The notes: generated from the sequence alone by a model not told the origin. Counted from the stretch's first letter, positions 16,859-25,431 are shown. The stretch: 64,000 nt of DNA from DASUVM01 sp036378955 (GCA_036378955.1 DASUVM010000003.1:169010-233009), one strand, 5' to 3'. Numbers and translations are program-made.

Positions 16859-16934
16859 CGGGGTGTGGCGCAGTTGGTAGCGCGCGCGGTTTGGGACCGT
16901 GAGGTCGAAGGTTCGAGTCCTTTCACCCCGACCA
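16859..16934 (+). tRNA. tRNA-Pro (anticodon TGG)
   Basis: 76 nt with encoded CCA. Acceptor CGGGGTG/CACCCCG; anticodon loop TTTGGGA gives TGG; T arm GAAGG-TTCGAGT-CCTTT. Long structured leader upstream. Confidence 0.95.
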
Positions 16935-17176
16935 TATGAAATTATTACGTTATAGTATGTGTTTGCATACTATTTTTTGGTGAGTATACTCTCTCGCAAT
17001 TAGGCGGCCAGCTACTCTTGGGGTGTGCTGGTTATCATGATATCGGCTCAATAGACAATTCCTTCAACAACTATAAACTATTGCTATTTATTTAAAATGT
17101 GTTATAATTATTAATGTCCTGAAATATTGTTCTCCGACTTTAGTAGTTTAACAACCCATCGAACTCGGGAGCTAAC

Positions 17177-17526
17177 ATGCTGCGAGTCATCAACAACATC
17201 ACCGGTGCCATTTTGGGTGTCGCCCTGCTTTGTGGCTTCATCTGGTTTCGGGTGATGGATTTCGCGCCCACAAGCTGTTCTTCGGGTACATCACCCGGAG
17301 CACCGCGACGAACTCACCGAGAGCGAACGACGCGCTGCTGATCTACCCGATCATCGGCATGTTCGTCGGCGTTGCGCTGGTGACCATCATCATTTTCGTG
17401 TCCTCTCGGCGCAACAAGCGACACATCGGGACCAGCGCCGACACCACTGATCCGGTCTGGATCATGCTGGCCGTTTTGATTCTCTCGATCGCTGGCGGCG
17501 CCATCTACGGGCACCACTTCGGCTGA
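17177..17526 (+). pseudogene. Small three-helix membrane protein with a frameshift
   Basis: ATG 17177 has a good GGAG site and starts a frame with one transmembrane helix (NITGAILGVALLCGFIWF), but this frame soon degenerates into Arg-rich codons and stops near 17341. A second frame, open through 17230-17526, carries two more helices (LLIYPIIGMFVGVALVTIIIF and IMLAVLILSIAGGAIYG) and has no initiation site of its own. Joining them by a loss of one base around 17245-17280 gives a coherent protein of about 115 residues. G/C-rich codons match the other putatively imported genes. Pseudogene, sequence error or programmed slip cannot be separated here. Confidence 0.55.
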
Positions 17527-17547
17527 CAACTACTATAAGAAGGAGTC

Positions 17548-17574
17548 CCCGACCTGTTCCCTGAACGGGTCGGG
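17548..17574 (+). terminator. Hairpin terminator after the small membrane gene
   Basis: CCCGACC/GGTCGGG stem of 7 bp with a 13-nt loop; no strong T tract. Confidence 0.5.
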
Positions 17575-17755
17575 CAGATTCCCAAGTTTATTCATTGAAT
17601 AGATTTAGGAATTGGTCAAATTATTAATTACAAGACAACCACGACACAGGTTTTATTTGCTATTTAGCTTCATGATCGGGTGAGTTGGTTTTACTAAATA
17701 GTCAAGTTGTGTTATGAATATAAAGCTATAGCAGCGACAACGAGACGAGGCTCTC

Positions 17756-18037
17756 ATGGCCCAATTGCCAGTGATTATAGCCAAAGGCAATGGCATAGAA
17801 ACACTGAAGGCATACTTTGAAATGCACGGAAGTTCGCTCCCCCACAAGCTTCCACCGCTCACAGACAACTGGGAAGATGAGGCAAGCTACGACGCACCGC
17901 ATGGGGTGCTCACCGTCTGGAAAGATGGTGATTGGGAGGCGACGTTCAGCCTCAATTCCGTTGCGACAGTCATCAAGGGCATCCCCGGTATTACAGTTGG
18001 CATCCCGATCGGCAAGACACCGTTGCGTCCGATATAG
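17756..18037 (+). CDS. Hypothetical protein
   Basis: 93 residues, soluble, no family recognised. GACGAGG lies 7 bases before the ATG. The sequence has a mixed alpha/beta look, ending in a hydrophobic Gly/Ile/Pro-rich tail (VIKGIPGITVGIPIGKTPLRPI). It is a single-gene unit with its own strong terminator, like its neighbours, and its codon use is G/C-leaning. Confidence 0.6.
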   Translation: MAQLPVIIAKGNGIETLKAYFEMHGSSLPHKLPPLTDNWEDEASYDAPHGVLTVWKDGDWEATFSLNSVATVIKGIPGITVGIPIGKTPLRPI

Positions 18038-18044
18038 TAAGACA

Positions 18045-18110
18045 ACCCCGCTAGCCTCGTGAGCGACACTCCGCACAGAGTGCCTCCGGGTGCTAGGCGG
18101 GGTGTTTGCT
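18045..18110 (+). terminator. Terminator with nested hairpins
   Basis: Outer stem ACCCCGC/GCGGGGT extended by TAGC/GCTA, inner hairpin CACTC...GAGTG, followed by GTTTGCTTT. Confidence 0.75.
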
Positions 18111-18237
18111 TTCTTCAATACTTTATTGTTGATTATTTTATTGGTCATTACGATTTACTATCGTTCGCATGCTCAATGAGGGATTATGTCATAATAAAAG
18201 CTGGTTCTGTTCTACCAAAAGAAGATGAGGAGAACTG

Positions 18238-19224
18238 ATGTCTCGGTTCCGATTGGCGCTTGCCGGTACGGGTGGCAAATATGGCCACGGCATTCGTGCT
18301 CATGTTATTCCCGGGCGTCGGTTTGGGTTTGAGCTTGTGGCAGTTTTCGACCCCAGCGAAGAGAAGCTTGCAGAAGCCCGCGAACTTCTCGGCGATGAAG
18401 CCGGCTTCAAAGTATATGACTCATTCAAGGCAATGGTGACCGACCCTTCGATCGACGCGGTTGTCATCACTTCGCCCGACGAAAATCACCCCAAGCAGAT
18501 GAAAACAGCTCTCGAGGCCGGTGTGCCAACACTTTGTGACAAGCCACTAGCCACTACAAACAAGGGCTTGCGAATTGTCAAGCGCGGGCTAGAGCTGGCG
18601 CTACGCCGAAACATCCCGTTTATGAGCTGCCACCCGCGCGAGGGCTCACTGCCTTACCGCTGGGTAGAGACGCATCTCGGCGATATGCAACGGCGCTTCG
18701 GTGCATTGCAGCACGTCGAGCTAGATTTCTCCTATCACATACCAGAGGCCGCCTGGAAGCAAGCACGCAGCTTGCTGCTCGATCACTTTTTGCACGAGAT
18801 CGACTTTGTGCTGCGGCTTTTGGGCAGCCAGCCATTCGAGGCATGGCGGCTAGCAGACGGCTTCGATCGCTACACTGTTGCAGGCAAGCTACAGAAGGGG
18901 GTTACTTTTCTCTTCAACGGCTCGCGGCGGCTCGAGAACAGCACCTACCCTGAGACAATTATGCTTCGCTTTAACCGGGGCACTTGTCTTGTCAACACCA
19001 AAACCGGTCTCATTATCTATCGAAACCACGAGACCGAAGAGCTGGAATCAGAGCTCGGATCGCCGATTGACTATAGTGTGTCGTTCGACTTGATTATGGC
19101 CAACTTCGCAGCCGCTATCAGTCAAGGTGCCAATAGCCAACACATTGGTCATCTGTGGCGAATCAATGAAGCGGCACTTCGGCTGACAACCCGCGGGCAC
19201 TACAAAAGCCCCGGCATGAGCTAG
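18238..19224 (+). CDS. Gfo/Idh/MocA-family NAD(P)-dependent oxidoreductase
   Basis: 328 residues. The N-terminal Rossmann fold (FRLALAGTGGKYGHGIR; VAVFDPSEEKLAEA; AVVITSPDENHPKQMKTALEAG) is followed by the family's signature CDKPLA, with the catalytic Lys of the xKP motif. The C-terminal alpha/beta domain contains LLLDHFLHEIDFVLRLLG with the conserved His-Asp pair. Expected to oxidise or reduce a sugar or inositol-like substrate, identity unknown. A GAGGAG site precedes the ATG and a 16-bp terminator follows. No sugar operon is nearby; G/C-rich codons suggest acquisition. Confidence 0.9.
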   Translation: MSRFRLALAGTGGKYGHGIRAHVIPGRRFGFELVAVFDPSEEKLAEARELLGDEAGFKVYDSFKAMVTDPSIDAVVITSPDENHPKQMKTALEAGVPTLCDKPLATTNKGLRIVKRGLELALRRNIPFMSCHPREGSLPYRWVETHLGDMQRRFGALQHVELDFSYHIPEAAWKQARSLLLDHFLHEIDFVLRLLGSQPFEAWRLADGFDRYTVAGKLQKGVTFLFNGSRRLENSTYPETIMLRFNRGTCLVNTKTGLIIYRNHETEELESELGSPIDYSVSFDLIMANFAAAISQGANSQHIGHLWRINEAALRLTTRGHYKSPGMS

Positions 19225-19252
19225 CCAGCCCCTACCTGCTGTTGACGTAAAG

Positions 19253-19293
19253 GCAATATAGAGATCCTGCAGTCAGTAGGATCTCTATATTGC
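19253..19293 (+). terminator. Long perfect hairpin after the oxidoreductase gene
   Basis: 16-bp perfect arms (GCAATATAGAGATCCT and its complement) with a 9-nt loop. Confidence 0.75.
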
Positions 19294-19346
19294 GCTAAAC
19301 CATCACCTGTGCAACTATTAAACATAAGCGTAAACGGGTTTAGTTA

Positions 19347-20498
19347 ATGAATATTCTAAAATTATTCCTTAGACAGTTAGGTGTAGCAACCATGGTATTT
19401 TCTTTTCTGATACTGGCAACAGCACCGCCAGTGCAAGCAGCAGTGAGCATCACTGAATATAACATTCCGACTGCCAGCAGCCAGCCACACGGCTTAGTGC
19501 TTGGGCCCGATGGCAATATGTGGTTTACCGAATTTACCGGTAATAAGATCAGTGTAATGTCACCAAGTGGTACCGTGCTGAACGAATACACTATTCCGAC
19601 TGCCAATAGTCAGCCGAACAGCATCACGCTCGGGCCTGATGGTAATTTGTGGTTCACAGAATTCAATGCTAATAAAATTGGGGTCATTACACCTACCGGT
19701 ACTTTTATTGAGCATACGATAACAGGTGGCAGTAGCCCTCATACCATTATTGCCGGGCCCGATGGCAATATGTGGTTTACTCACATTGGCGGTAATAACA
19801 TTGGCAGAATCACTACTAGTGGTGCCGTAACCCTCTTTCCAACGCCAACCGCAGGTAGTAACCCATACGGTATAACGCTCGGGCCTGATGGTAATTTGTG
19901 GTTCACCGAGCATGTTGCTGGCCAAATTGGCAAAATTACAACCGCAGGCAGTATCACCGAGTATCCTTTGCCTGGCTCACCCACAAGAGCGCCATATGAC
20001 ATCACCGCAGGTGCTGATGGTAATTTGTGGTTCACCGATGAAACTGGGCGCATTGGCAAGATAACCACCAGTGGTAGCATCACCGAATATCTGGTTCCTT
20101 CAGGAAGCACCAGCGACCCGCACGGCATTATTGCGGGGCCCGATGGCAACCTTTGGTTTACTGAGCGTAGCGCCTCAGCTAATAAAATTGGCATGATCAC
20201 AACCGCAGGTGTTTTTAGTGAATACCCTATTCCAACAAGCGGTAGCGTGCCCTTCACGATAGCCAGAGGGCCCAATGATTCTATCTGGTTTAGCGAAAGC
20301 GGTGCCAACAAACTTGGCGTGGTGTTGGGGCTTACCCTGCCAACAACATCACAGCCCTCAACCGAACAACTCGCTGACACTGGCATGAATCAGTTGGCAG
20401 TGGTCGGCATAGCTACTGCGCTTATGGTAGCCGCCCTTCTCATAGGCATAGCTTATAACCTACGCCACACCGCAAGCCGAATTACCATTATTAAATAA
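19347..20498 (+). CDS. Secreted seven-bladed (Vgb-like) propeller with LADTG sorting signal
   Basis: 383 residues. Signal peptide (residues 1-32, ending VQAA); seven repeats of the streptogramin-lyase-like motif GPDGN(M/L)WFTE...NKIG, enough for one complete beta-propeller; then a Thr/Ser linker, LADTG, a hydrophobic helix (LAVVGIATALMVAALLIGIAY) and a basic tail with HTASR. That is the layout of a sortase substrate, with LAxTG favouring a class E-type sortase, so it should be wall-anchored. The repeats resemble those of the pilus protein at 34576-36936. Enzymatic streptogramin lyase activity is doubtful; surface binding is more likely. Confidence 0.85.
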   Translation: MNILKLFLRQLGVATMVFSFLILATAPPVQAAVSITEYNIPTASSQPHGLVLGPDGNMWFTEFTGNKISVMSPSGTVLNEYTIPTANSQPNSITLGPDGNLWFTEFNANKIGVITPTGTFIEHTITGGSSPHTIIAGPDGNMWFTHIGGNNIGRITTSGAVTLFPTPTAGSNPYGITLGPDGNLWFTEHVAGQIGKITTAGSITEYPLPGSPTRAPYDITAGADGNLWFTDETGRIGKITTSGSITEYLVPSGSTSDPHGIIAGPDGNLWFTERSASANKIGMITTAGVFSEYPIPTSGSVPFTIARGPNDSIWFSESGANKLGVVLGLTLPTTSQPSTEQLADTGMNQLAVVGIATALMVAALLIGIAYNLRHTASRITIIK

Positions 20499-20553
20499 TT
20501 TTTATCTTTATCTGTTTAACACCTTGCACCGTGGTATAATATAAGTAATTGTT

Positions 20554-20715
20554 ATGAAATATGCATCGGTGTTCGCAACCATTGTCATTATCTGGATAGC
20601 AGTAATTATTATTGCTTTCTTTGTGCCCCAGGGCGTTCAGCGCTTGCAACTATTTGCGCTTGTTACTTTCTTTACGCTTATTTTATTCTTAATTGGCTTC
20701 CGTAAGCATCGCTGA
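20554..20715 (+). CDS. Tiny two-helix membrane protein before the ABC1 kinase
   Basis: 53 residues, two hydrophobic helices (VFATIVIIWIAVIIIAFFVP and LFALVTFFTLILFLIGF) joined by a short loop and ending in basic RKHR. TATAAT lies at 20535-20540, 13 bases before the ATG. Its stop is one base from the ABC1 kinase start, so the two should be co-translated. It resembles LapA-like DUF1049 proteins in layout, without firm proof. Confidence 0.65.
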   Translation: MKYASVFATIVIIWIAVIIIAFFVPQGVQRLQLFALVTFFTLILFLIGFRKHR

Positions 20716-20716
20716 T

Positions 20717-22294
20717 ATGGCCACCCAAAACCAGCTCATTGCTGATCATAAAACGATTCAGCACTTAAAACGCCAGCGCGCCGCCCGGCTTGCACGTATT
20801 ATTGGCGGTGCCTACTATCGCTGGCGCGGTAAACAAATGGACGACATGTATCGCTTTATTTGTGAAGAATTCATGGCAATGGGCGGTGTGTATGTTAAAT
20901 TTTTGCAGGGCGTACTGCTTCGAAGCGACATGATGCGCGCCTGGCAAAGCCCTGAGCGCCTGCGCGTGTTTGAAAATCTTGATACCGAGCCAATTGAAGT
21001 TACCTCGTTTTTACAAAAAGAACTGCCGAAAGAAAAGTTAGCACACATTACCAATATTAACCCTGAGCCTTTCGCCGCCGGCAGTTTTGGCCAAGTTTAT
21101 TTTGGCCAGCATATTGGCGGCAAGCCGATTATTATTAAAATTCTACGGCCAATGATTCGTGAGACGCTCAAGTTTGACCTAAAGCTACTCTCAATCTTCA
21201 TGAGGCGCTTTAGTAAACGGCTCTACCCCAACACCGACATGGATCTACGAAAGCCTATTGAAGATTTTAAAAATGCCACCATGCGTGAAACCGATTACCC
21301 CGGCGAGGCGGCGTTTGCGGCTGAGATGCACCGAATTTACAAAGATCATCCGAAGTTCATCATTCCCGAAACCTTTACCGAGCTCTGCACCGAAAATATC
21401 ATCGTGCAAGAATATATCGATGGCATTTCGGCCGCCCACCTGGTAAAAATTAAAGAACAAGGCTTTGACCCGCATGATTACGTTACGCAATATCTCGGTT
21501 CAGATCTCGACGAACAGCTCGAAACCATTGGTTTTGAGTATATCGTTGGCATTTTTGCATTAGAACGCGTGCAAGGCGACCCGCACCCGGGCAACATTCG
21601 GCTCATGAAAGACAACAAGGTTGGTTTGATCGATTTTGGCATTTATGCCCGCACGCCGCGCGAAAAACCAGCGCTCTTCGGCCTTTTGAAAGAATATCAA
21701 CACATGTATCAAGGCAAGCTTGATGTAGCCGACTTGTTCGGCCAGTTCATGCGCTTTTTCAGCCCTGAGCTTTACTTGGCGCTTGATCGCATTAACATGC
21801 TGCTGCCGTCTGAGCAGCAAAGCGACAACCTGGCGCGTGATATCGGCACCGTTGCTGCCGAAGGCTTCGACAAAAAAACCAACAACAGCAGCGTACAGCA
21901 GATGATTAAAGACGGCAGCATTTTAAAAAGCATCAACCAACTCACCAACAAAGATAACCGTTTTGGCATTATTATGCGTGTTGAATCGGCCGACATGCTG
22001 CGGGCCGCACAAACCTATATTACACTGGTTGAATCGCTTGGGTCAGACAAAGTGCTGCCGCACGTGTTCGAAAAGTCACTCAATAAAATTGAAACAGCCT
22101 ACGGGCACTTTACTCATGATGACGGCAATCCGCTCTCAGTTAACCGCGCCGTTGAGGTCATTGCTGCCTGGCTTGAACGCGTCGCCGAACGTGACCCAGT
22201 GCTGTTTAACGTGCTTTCTGCCAAAATGCGTTCTGGCGAAAAAGAGGCCCGAGAGCTGGAAAAAACCATTCAACAAGAGTTAAATAAGAAGTAA
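20717..22294 (+). CDS. ABC1/UbiB-family atypical kinase
   Basis: 525 residues from ATG 20717; the longer TTG start overlaps the upstream small gene. Visible are the Ala-rich loop with nucleotide-binding strand (PFAAGSFGQVYFGQHIGGKPIIIKILRP), the catalytic loop VQGDPHPGNIRL and metal-binding LIDFG. The family-defining KxGQ motif reads KFLQ, so its Gly is replaced. UbiB/ADCK proteins are ATPases linked to isoprenoid lipid handling; no ubiquinone pathway is visible here, so the role is unknown. Small membrane proteins flank it on both sides. Confidence 0.9.
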   Translation: MATQNQLIADHKTIQHLKRQRAARLARIIGGAYYRWRGKQMDDMYRFICEEFMAMGGVYVKFLQGVLLRSDMMRAWQSPERLRVFENLDTEPIEVTSFLQKELPKEKLAHITNINPEPFAAGSFGQVYFGQHIGGKPIIIKILRPMIRETLKFDLKLLSIFMRRFSKRLYPNTDMDLRKPIEDFKNATMRETDYPGEAAFAAEMHRIYKDHPKFIIPETFTELCTENIIVQEYIDGISAAHLVKIKEQGFDPHDYVTQYLGSDLDEQLETIGFEYIVGIFALERVQGDPHPGNIRLMKDNKVGLIDFGIYARTPREKPALFGLLKEYQHMYQGKLDVADLFGQFMRFFSPELYLALDRINMLLPSEQQSDNLARDIGTVAAEGFDKKTNNSSVQQMIKDGSILKSINQLTNKDNRFGIIMRVESADMLRAAQTYITLVESLGSDKVLPHVFEKSLNKIETAYGHFTHDDGNPLSVNRAVEVIAAWLERVAERDPVLFNVLSAKMRSGEKEARELEKTIQQELNKK

Positions 22295-22296
22295 GT

Positions 22297-22485
22297 ATGA
22301 TAAAAGATTTTGTTTTATTCGTTCGCTACCCCTACACCGCCGGCATTATCGCCACCATGTGGCTTGGCACCGCTGCTTTTTGCGCCATTGACCGCAGCCT
22401 CGATATCGTATTAATGGTTGGCATCACCATGGTGGCCAGCGCTGTCGTCGCCCTGATTGGCTTTGGCGGCGGCAAAGATATGTAG
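22297..22485 (+). CDS. Small two-helix membrane protein after the ABC1 kinase
   Basis: 62 residues with two hydrophobic segments (YPYTAGIIATMWLGTAAFCAI and IVLMVGITMVASAVVALIGFGGG). It starts two bases after the ABC1 kinase stop, same operon. No family recognised. Confidence 0.65.
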   Translation: MIKDFVLFVRYPYTAGIIATMWLGTAAFCAIDRSLDIVLMVGITMVASAVVALIGFGGGKDM

Positions 22486-22503
22486 CTGAACTAGGAATTT
22501 TGC

Positions 22504-23426
22504 ATGCCAGAAAAAGTACTTGTTGTCGGTAGAACCGGGCGTGATATGGCGCTCGCTGAAGCCATAGGCAAATCAGATGAGGTGGAGCGATTTTTTGCCT
22601 ATCTGGTAATGCCGGTACAGAATCACTGCCAAAAGTGACCAACGTTGACATTTGGCACCTTGGCGTCGAAGGCATGGCTCGTTTTGCGCAGGAGCATCGC
22701 GACGGGCTCTTGTTGTTATTGGCTCCCAAGGCCCCCAGTAGTGAGGGCTTGGGGATCTGCTTCGTAGCCAAAAGATTCCTGTGCTCGGGGCAACTATGAC
22801 GGCCGCTCGGTTAGAGGGAAGTAAAGTTTTCGCCGACAACTTTATGAAAAGATATAATATTCCGCACCCCGAATCAGCGATCGCCACCTCACCCCAAATA
22901 GAGACTCGCCTTTTCAAGGAGTTTTATATATAGGCGTCATGTTTGCAAAAGAATACGACGACCAGCCCGTCGTAATTGAATATAATGCCCGTTTTGGCGA
23001 CCCAGAGGCACAAGCAGTGTTACCGCTTATGGCCAATGTTGGCTTCGACATGCACAGAGTCTTCCACGAAGCGGCCGTTGATAAAGTTCCCACCTTACAC
23101 CTGCCACGGCTCATCGGTGAGACCGCCGTTACCGTCAGCCTCTTATCCCACAGCTACCCTAATAGCCTGATGCTAACGTTTTAGTTCACGGCCTTGGTCA
23201 AACTTATACTCATGCCAAAGCTTATCATACTAGTACTACGCGTACTGGTAGTGATGTCTACGTTTCTGGCTCACGAGCGTTGGATGTCACCGGAATCGGC
23301 ACTGATGTCGATGCCGCCGCCAAAGCAGCCTATGCAGCAATCGGCACCCATGGAATACACTTCAGCGGTATGCGCTATCGTAGTGACATCGGCCGCGAAC
23401 CTCGTGCTCATAACGAAGCAAATTAG
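22504..23426 (+). pseudogene. purD: Degraded phosphoribosylamine-glycine ligase gene
   Basis: Pieces of GARS lie in order across all frames. The N-terminal MPEKVLVVGRTGRDMALAEA is followed by GNAG...LPKVTNVDI, then AARLEGSKVFADNFMKRYN. A deletion follows, then VVIEYNARFGDPEAQAVLPL of the ATP-grasp core, and finally ALDVTGIGTDVDAAAKAAYA and GMRYRSDIGRE to a TAG at 23424. Several frameshifts and a large internal deletion (most of the ATP-grasp domain) make it non-functional. It is a relic of purine synthesis in a lineage that now seems dependent on salvage or a host. Confidence 0.85.
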
Positions 23427-23427
23427 C

Positions 23428-23449
23428 GAACGGGCCCGCAGGCCCGTTC
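23428..23449. terminator. Shared hairpin between purD remnant and convergent membrane gene
   Basis: Perfect 9-bp arms GAACGGGCC/GGCCCGTTC with a 4-nt loop. Confidence 0.65.
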
Positions 23450-23452
23450 TGC

Positions 23453-24253
23453 TCATGGTTCATACGGCTGAGGCACTTTTTCTGGCGGCGATGTACGACG
23501 CAGTGCATTGGCACATACATACGCAAAGAACGTCATAAGCAGCCCGTTGCCAATAACCATAGCAATCAAGACCCCGTTGCCAGGCAAGTCCTCTTGCGTA
23601 TCGGCGGGCACAAACAACGACACCACCAGATGCAACACAAAATCAAGCATAATCGTGGCTACCCCTATATAAGCAGGCGTAACGTAGGGCTGGTCGGTCT
23701 TTGCCGGCTTATCGGGAAGCCTCGTAAACCAACAGGTCAAGCCCAACACCACCACCATAACCCCCATGCCCCATAGCGTCGGCGACATATACCACGGGTT
23801 TGTACCGAAATACCCACAGCCCGTGCAATCGTCTTTTGAGATGCCAAAAACACCGAGGCCAAAAAAACCGCACGCCATAACCGGCCCGACAGCAACCGTC
23901 ATAACCTTACACAAGCCCCTGGCGTGGGTCATGTAGATTATATCGCTCGACACAATTGCAACCGCCAGCAGTAGCAAAATGAGCGAAACGGCCATCGCCG
24001 GCACATGCACAATAGTGAGCATTGCAGCTTCAGCTGTCATCGTACCAGAAATAATCACAAAGTAAATTGTGTTAAAGAGCATGGTAACAAACGCCGCCAG
24101 CAGCGAGCTTGCCACACCAACATGCACAGTGATACGGCCAGACATTCTGCTCTGTACCAAATACAACCCAAGTACAGTAAACGCTATGGTTGCAAGCGTA
24201 CCGACAAGCTGGGCAATTCCAGCTGCCATCTGAGAGTAATTGAAATCGAGCAT
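23453..24253 (-). CDS. Seven-helix membrane protein, unknown function
   Basis: 266 residues from ATG 24253; the upstream TTG is unlikely. About seven hydrophobic helices; a short loop near the middle contains CTGCGYFGTNPW, with two close Cys. The C-terminus is Pro-rich and polar. No transporter or enzyme motif was recognised. A TATAAT-like box lies about 40 bases upstream, and a hairpin follows the stop. Confidence 0.65.
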   Translation of the reverse strand: MLDFNYSQMAAGIAQLVGTLATIAFTVLGLYLVQSRMSGRITVHVGVASSLLAAFVTMLFNTIYFVIISGTMTAEAAMLTIVHVPAMAVSLILLLLAVAIVSSDIIYMTHARGLCKVMTVAVGPVMACGFFGLGVFGISKDDCTGCGYFGTNPWYMSPTLWGMGVMVVVLGLTCWFTRLPDKPAKTDQPYVTPAYIGVATIMLDFVLHLVVSLFVPADTQEDLPGNGVLIAMVIGNGLLMTFFAYVCANALRRTSPPEKVPQPYEP

Positions 24254-24369
24254 TGTGCCCAATCTTGATGTCAAGGCACCAGACCATCTGGAGCATTCTT
24301 ATTATATTACATTTGGTTACGGCCCGCCCGTTTCGGCTCTAAGCAAGGAGGCTTGCTGCAAGCCACATT

Positions 24370-24777
24370 CTAGCCGCTGACGTTGCGGTAGCCTTCGTCT
24401 TCTTCTTCACGTTCGCGAAGGCGCTGAAAGTACTCACTGAGCTGGTGCGCAAAATTGTCAAAATATTGCACCCGTGTGGTTGTTTCACTCACCTGCCGAT
24501 AGAGCGCGTCGAAATTTTGCACCATTCGTTGCATTTGTTGCAACAGCTGTAAAAGCTGCTGCATCTGCTGTTGTTGCTGTTGGGCCTGCAATAAAATTGG
24601 CTGCCACTGCTGAAATTGTGCCTCAAAGCGTTGTGTCCGCTGGTCGATCGCTTCTAGGCGATGCCGAACCGCCGCAATGTCATCTGTTTCGCGGTTCATC
24701 TCGTTCATTTGATTACGAATGCTATTCAACTCGTCGCGCATTGCACGCTGCACATCTTGTAATGAAAAATCTGCCAT
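24370..24777 (-). CDS. Gln-rich coiled-coil protein
   Basis: 135 residues, almost wholly helical: heptads in residues 1-65, then a Gln-rich block (QQQQQQMQQLLQLLQQMQRM) and an acidic end (REREEEDEGY). No membrane segment. The start is supported by an extended -10 box six bases upstream. Function unknown; the composition suggests a self-associating structural protein. Confidence 0.7.
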   Translation of the reverse strand: MADFSLQDVQRAMRDELNSIRNQMNEMNRETDDIAAVRHRLEAIDQRTQRFEAQFQQWQPILLQAQQQQQQMQQLLQLLQQMQRMVQNFDALYRQVSETTTRVQYFDNFAHQLSEYFQRLREREEEDEGYRNVSG

Positions 24778-24783
24778 GTACTT

Positions 24784-24789
24784 ATTGTA
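24784..24789 (-). promoter_or_regulatory. Extended -10 box of the coiled-coil gene
   Basis: TGaTACAAT on the minus strand, 6 bases before ATG 24777; same layout as at 1115. Confidence 0.6.
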
Positions 24790-24805
24790 TCATCTGTTAG
24801 AGATA

Positions 24806-25423
24806 TTATTTCCGGCCAACTGCTTCAAAGGTATGATGCAGCGTAAAGCGGGTGCGACGAAAGCTAAGTTCACCATAGTGGCCATTAGCATTAAAATAAC
24901 TACCGGTAAGCCGGCCGGGGGCAACCTCGAACAGCTTAATAACACCTTTGTGCGCCATTGCATTACCTTCATATGCTGCTTTTGGTTCAGATTCAAACAT
25001 AATCACCACGGCAACCTGACCGTCAATTGGCCAACACGAAGCAGCAGTGTGCGTGCTTTGCCAGTTATGGTAATAAGTGTGCACTTCAATATGCGAGAAT
25101 GTTTGTGTCACCTCCATCATAACCCGAGACTTTCGGTTTTTACCGTTTTCGTCACGAAACGACGACACCTGCTCACCCAGCCAGCGGCCCCTTACATCAG
25201 GCGTTCCGACAATGCCAAGCCATCGAAAAATTGGCCAATGCCAGACGACTTTATCAAAAAAACCAAAAAGCAGGCCATAAGCCGCCAATGGCGAGATAGT
25301 TTCAACCCAAAACGGCGCATGAGGAATTGCCTGGGCGAATAACCAACCAATGCCAAAACTCACCGCTGGCAAAAAAACGACAAAGAAAAGCACATGGCTA
25401 GTTTTATGCAGGTCAACACCCAT
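24806..25423 (-). CDS. Cap15-like 2TM/beta-barrel protein (SMODS-associated effector type)
   Basis: 205 residues. Two N-terminal transmembrane helices (LFFVVFLPAVSFGIGWLFAQ and ISPLAAYGLLFGFFDKVVW) lead into a strand-rich domain beginning PDVRGRWLGEQVSSF and containing VTQTFSHIEVHTYYHNWQST and GRLTGSYFNANGHYGELSF. The order 'FDK..W.W..FR.LG...PD..G.W.G...SS' fits the SMODS-associating 2TM beta-strand-rich effector family, whose member Cap15 damages the membrane in CBASS anti-phage defence. No CD-NTase is in the window, so it is an orphan, or has another role. The call is from pattern memory, not alignment. Leaderless-type promoter at 25432-25437. Confidence 0.55.
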   Translation of the reverse strand: MGVDLHKTSHVLFFVVFLPAVSFGIGWLFAQAIPHAPFWVETISPLAAYGLLFGFFDKVVWHWPIFRWLGIVGTPDVRGRWLGEQVSSFRDENGKNRKSRVMMEVTQTFSHIEVHTYYHNWQSTHTAASCWPIDGQVAVVIMFESEPKAAYEGNAMAHKGVIKLFEVAPGRLTGSYFNANGHYGELSFRRTRFTLHHTFEAVGRK

Positions 25424-25431
25424 TAAGGTCT

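Noticed and set aside
24370..24800. Repeated CTG/TTG trinucleotides resembling a microsatellite
   Set aside because: They are Gln codons of the coiled-coil protein and are interrupted; no perfect tandem array.
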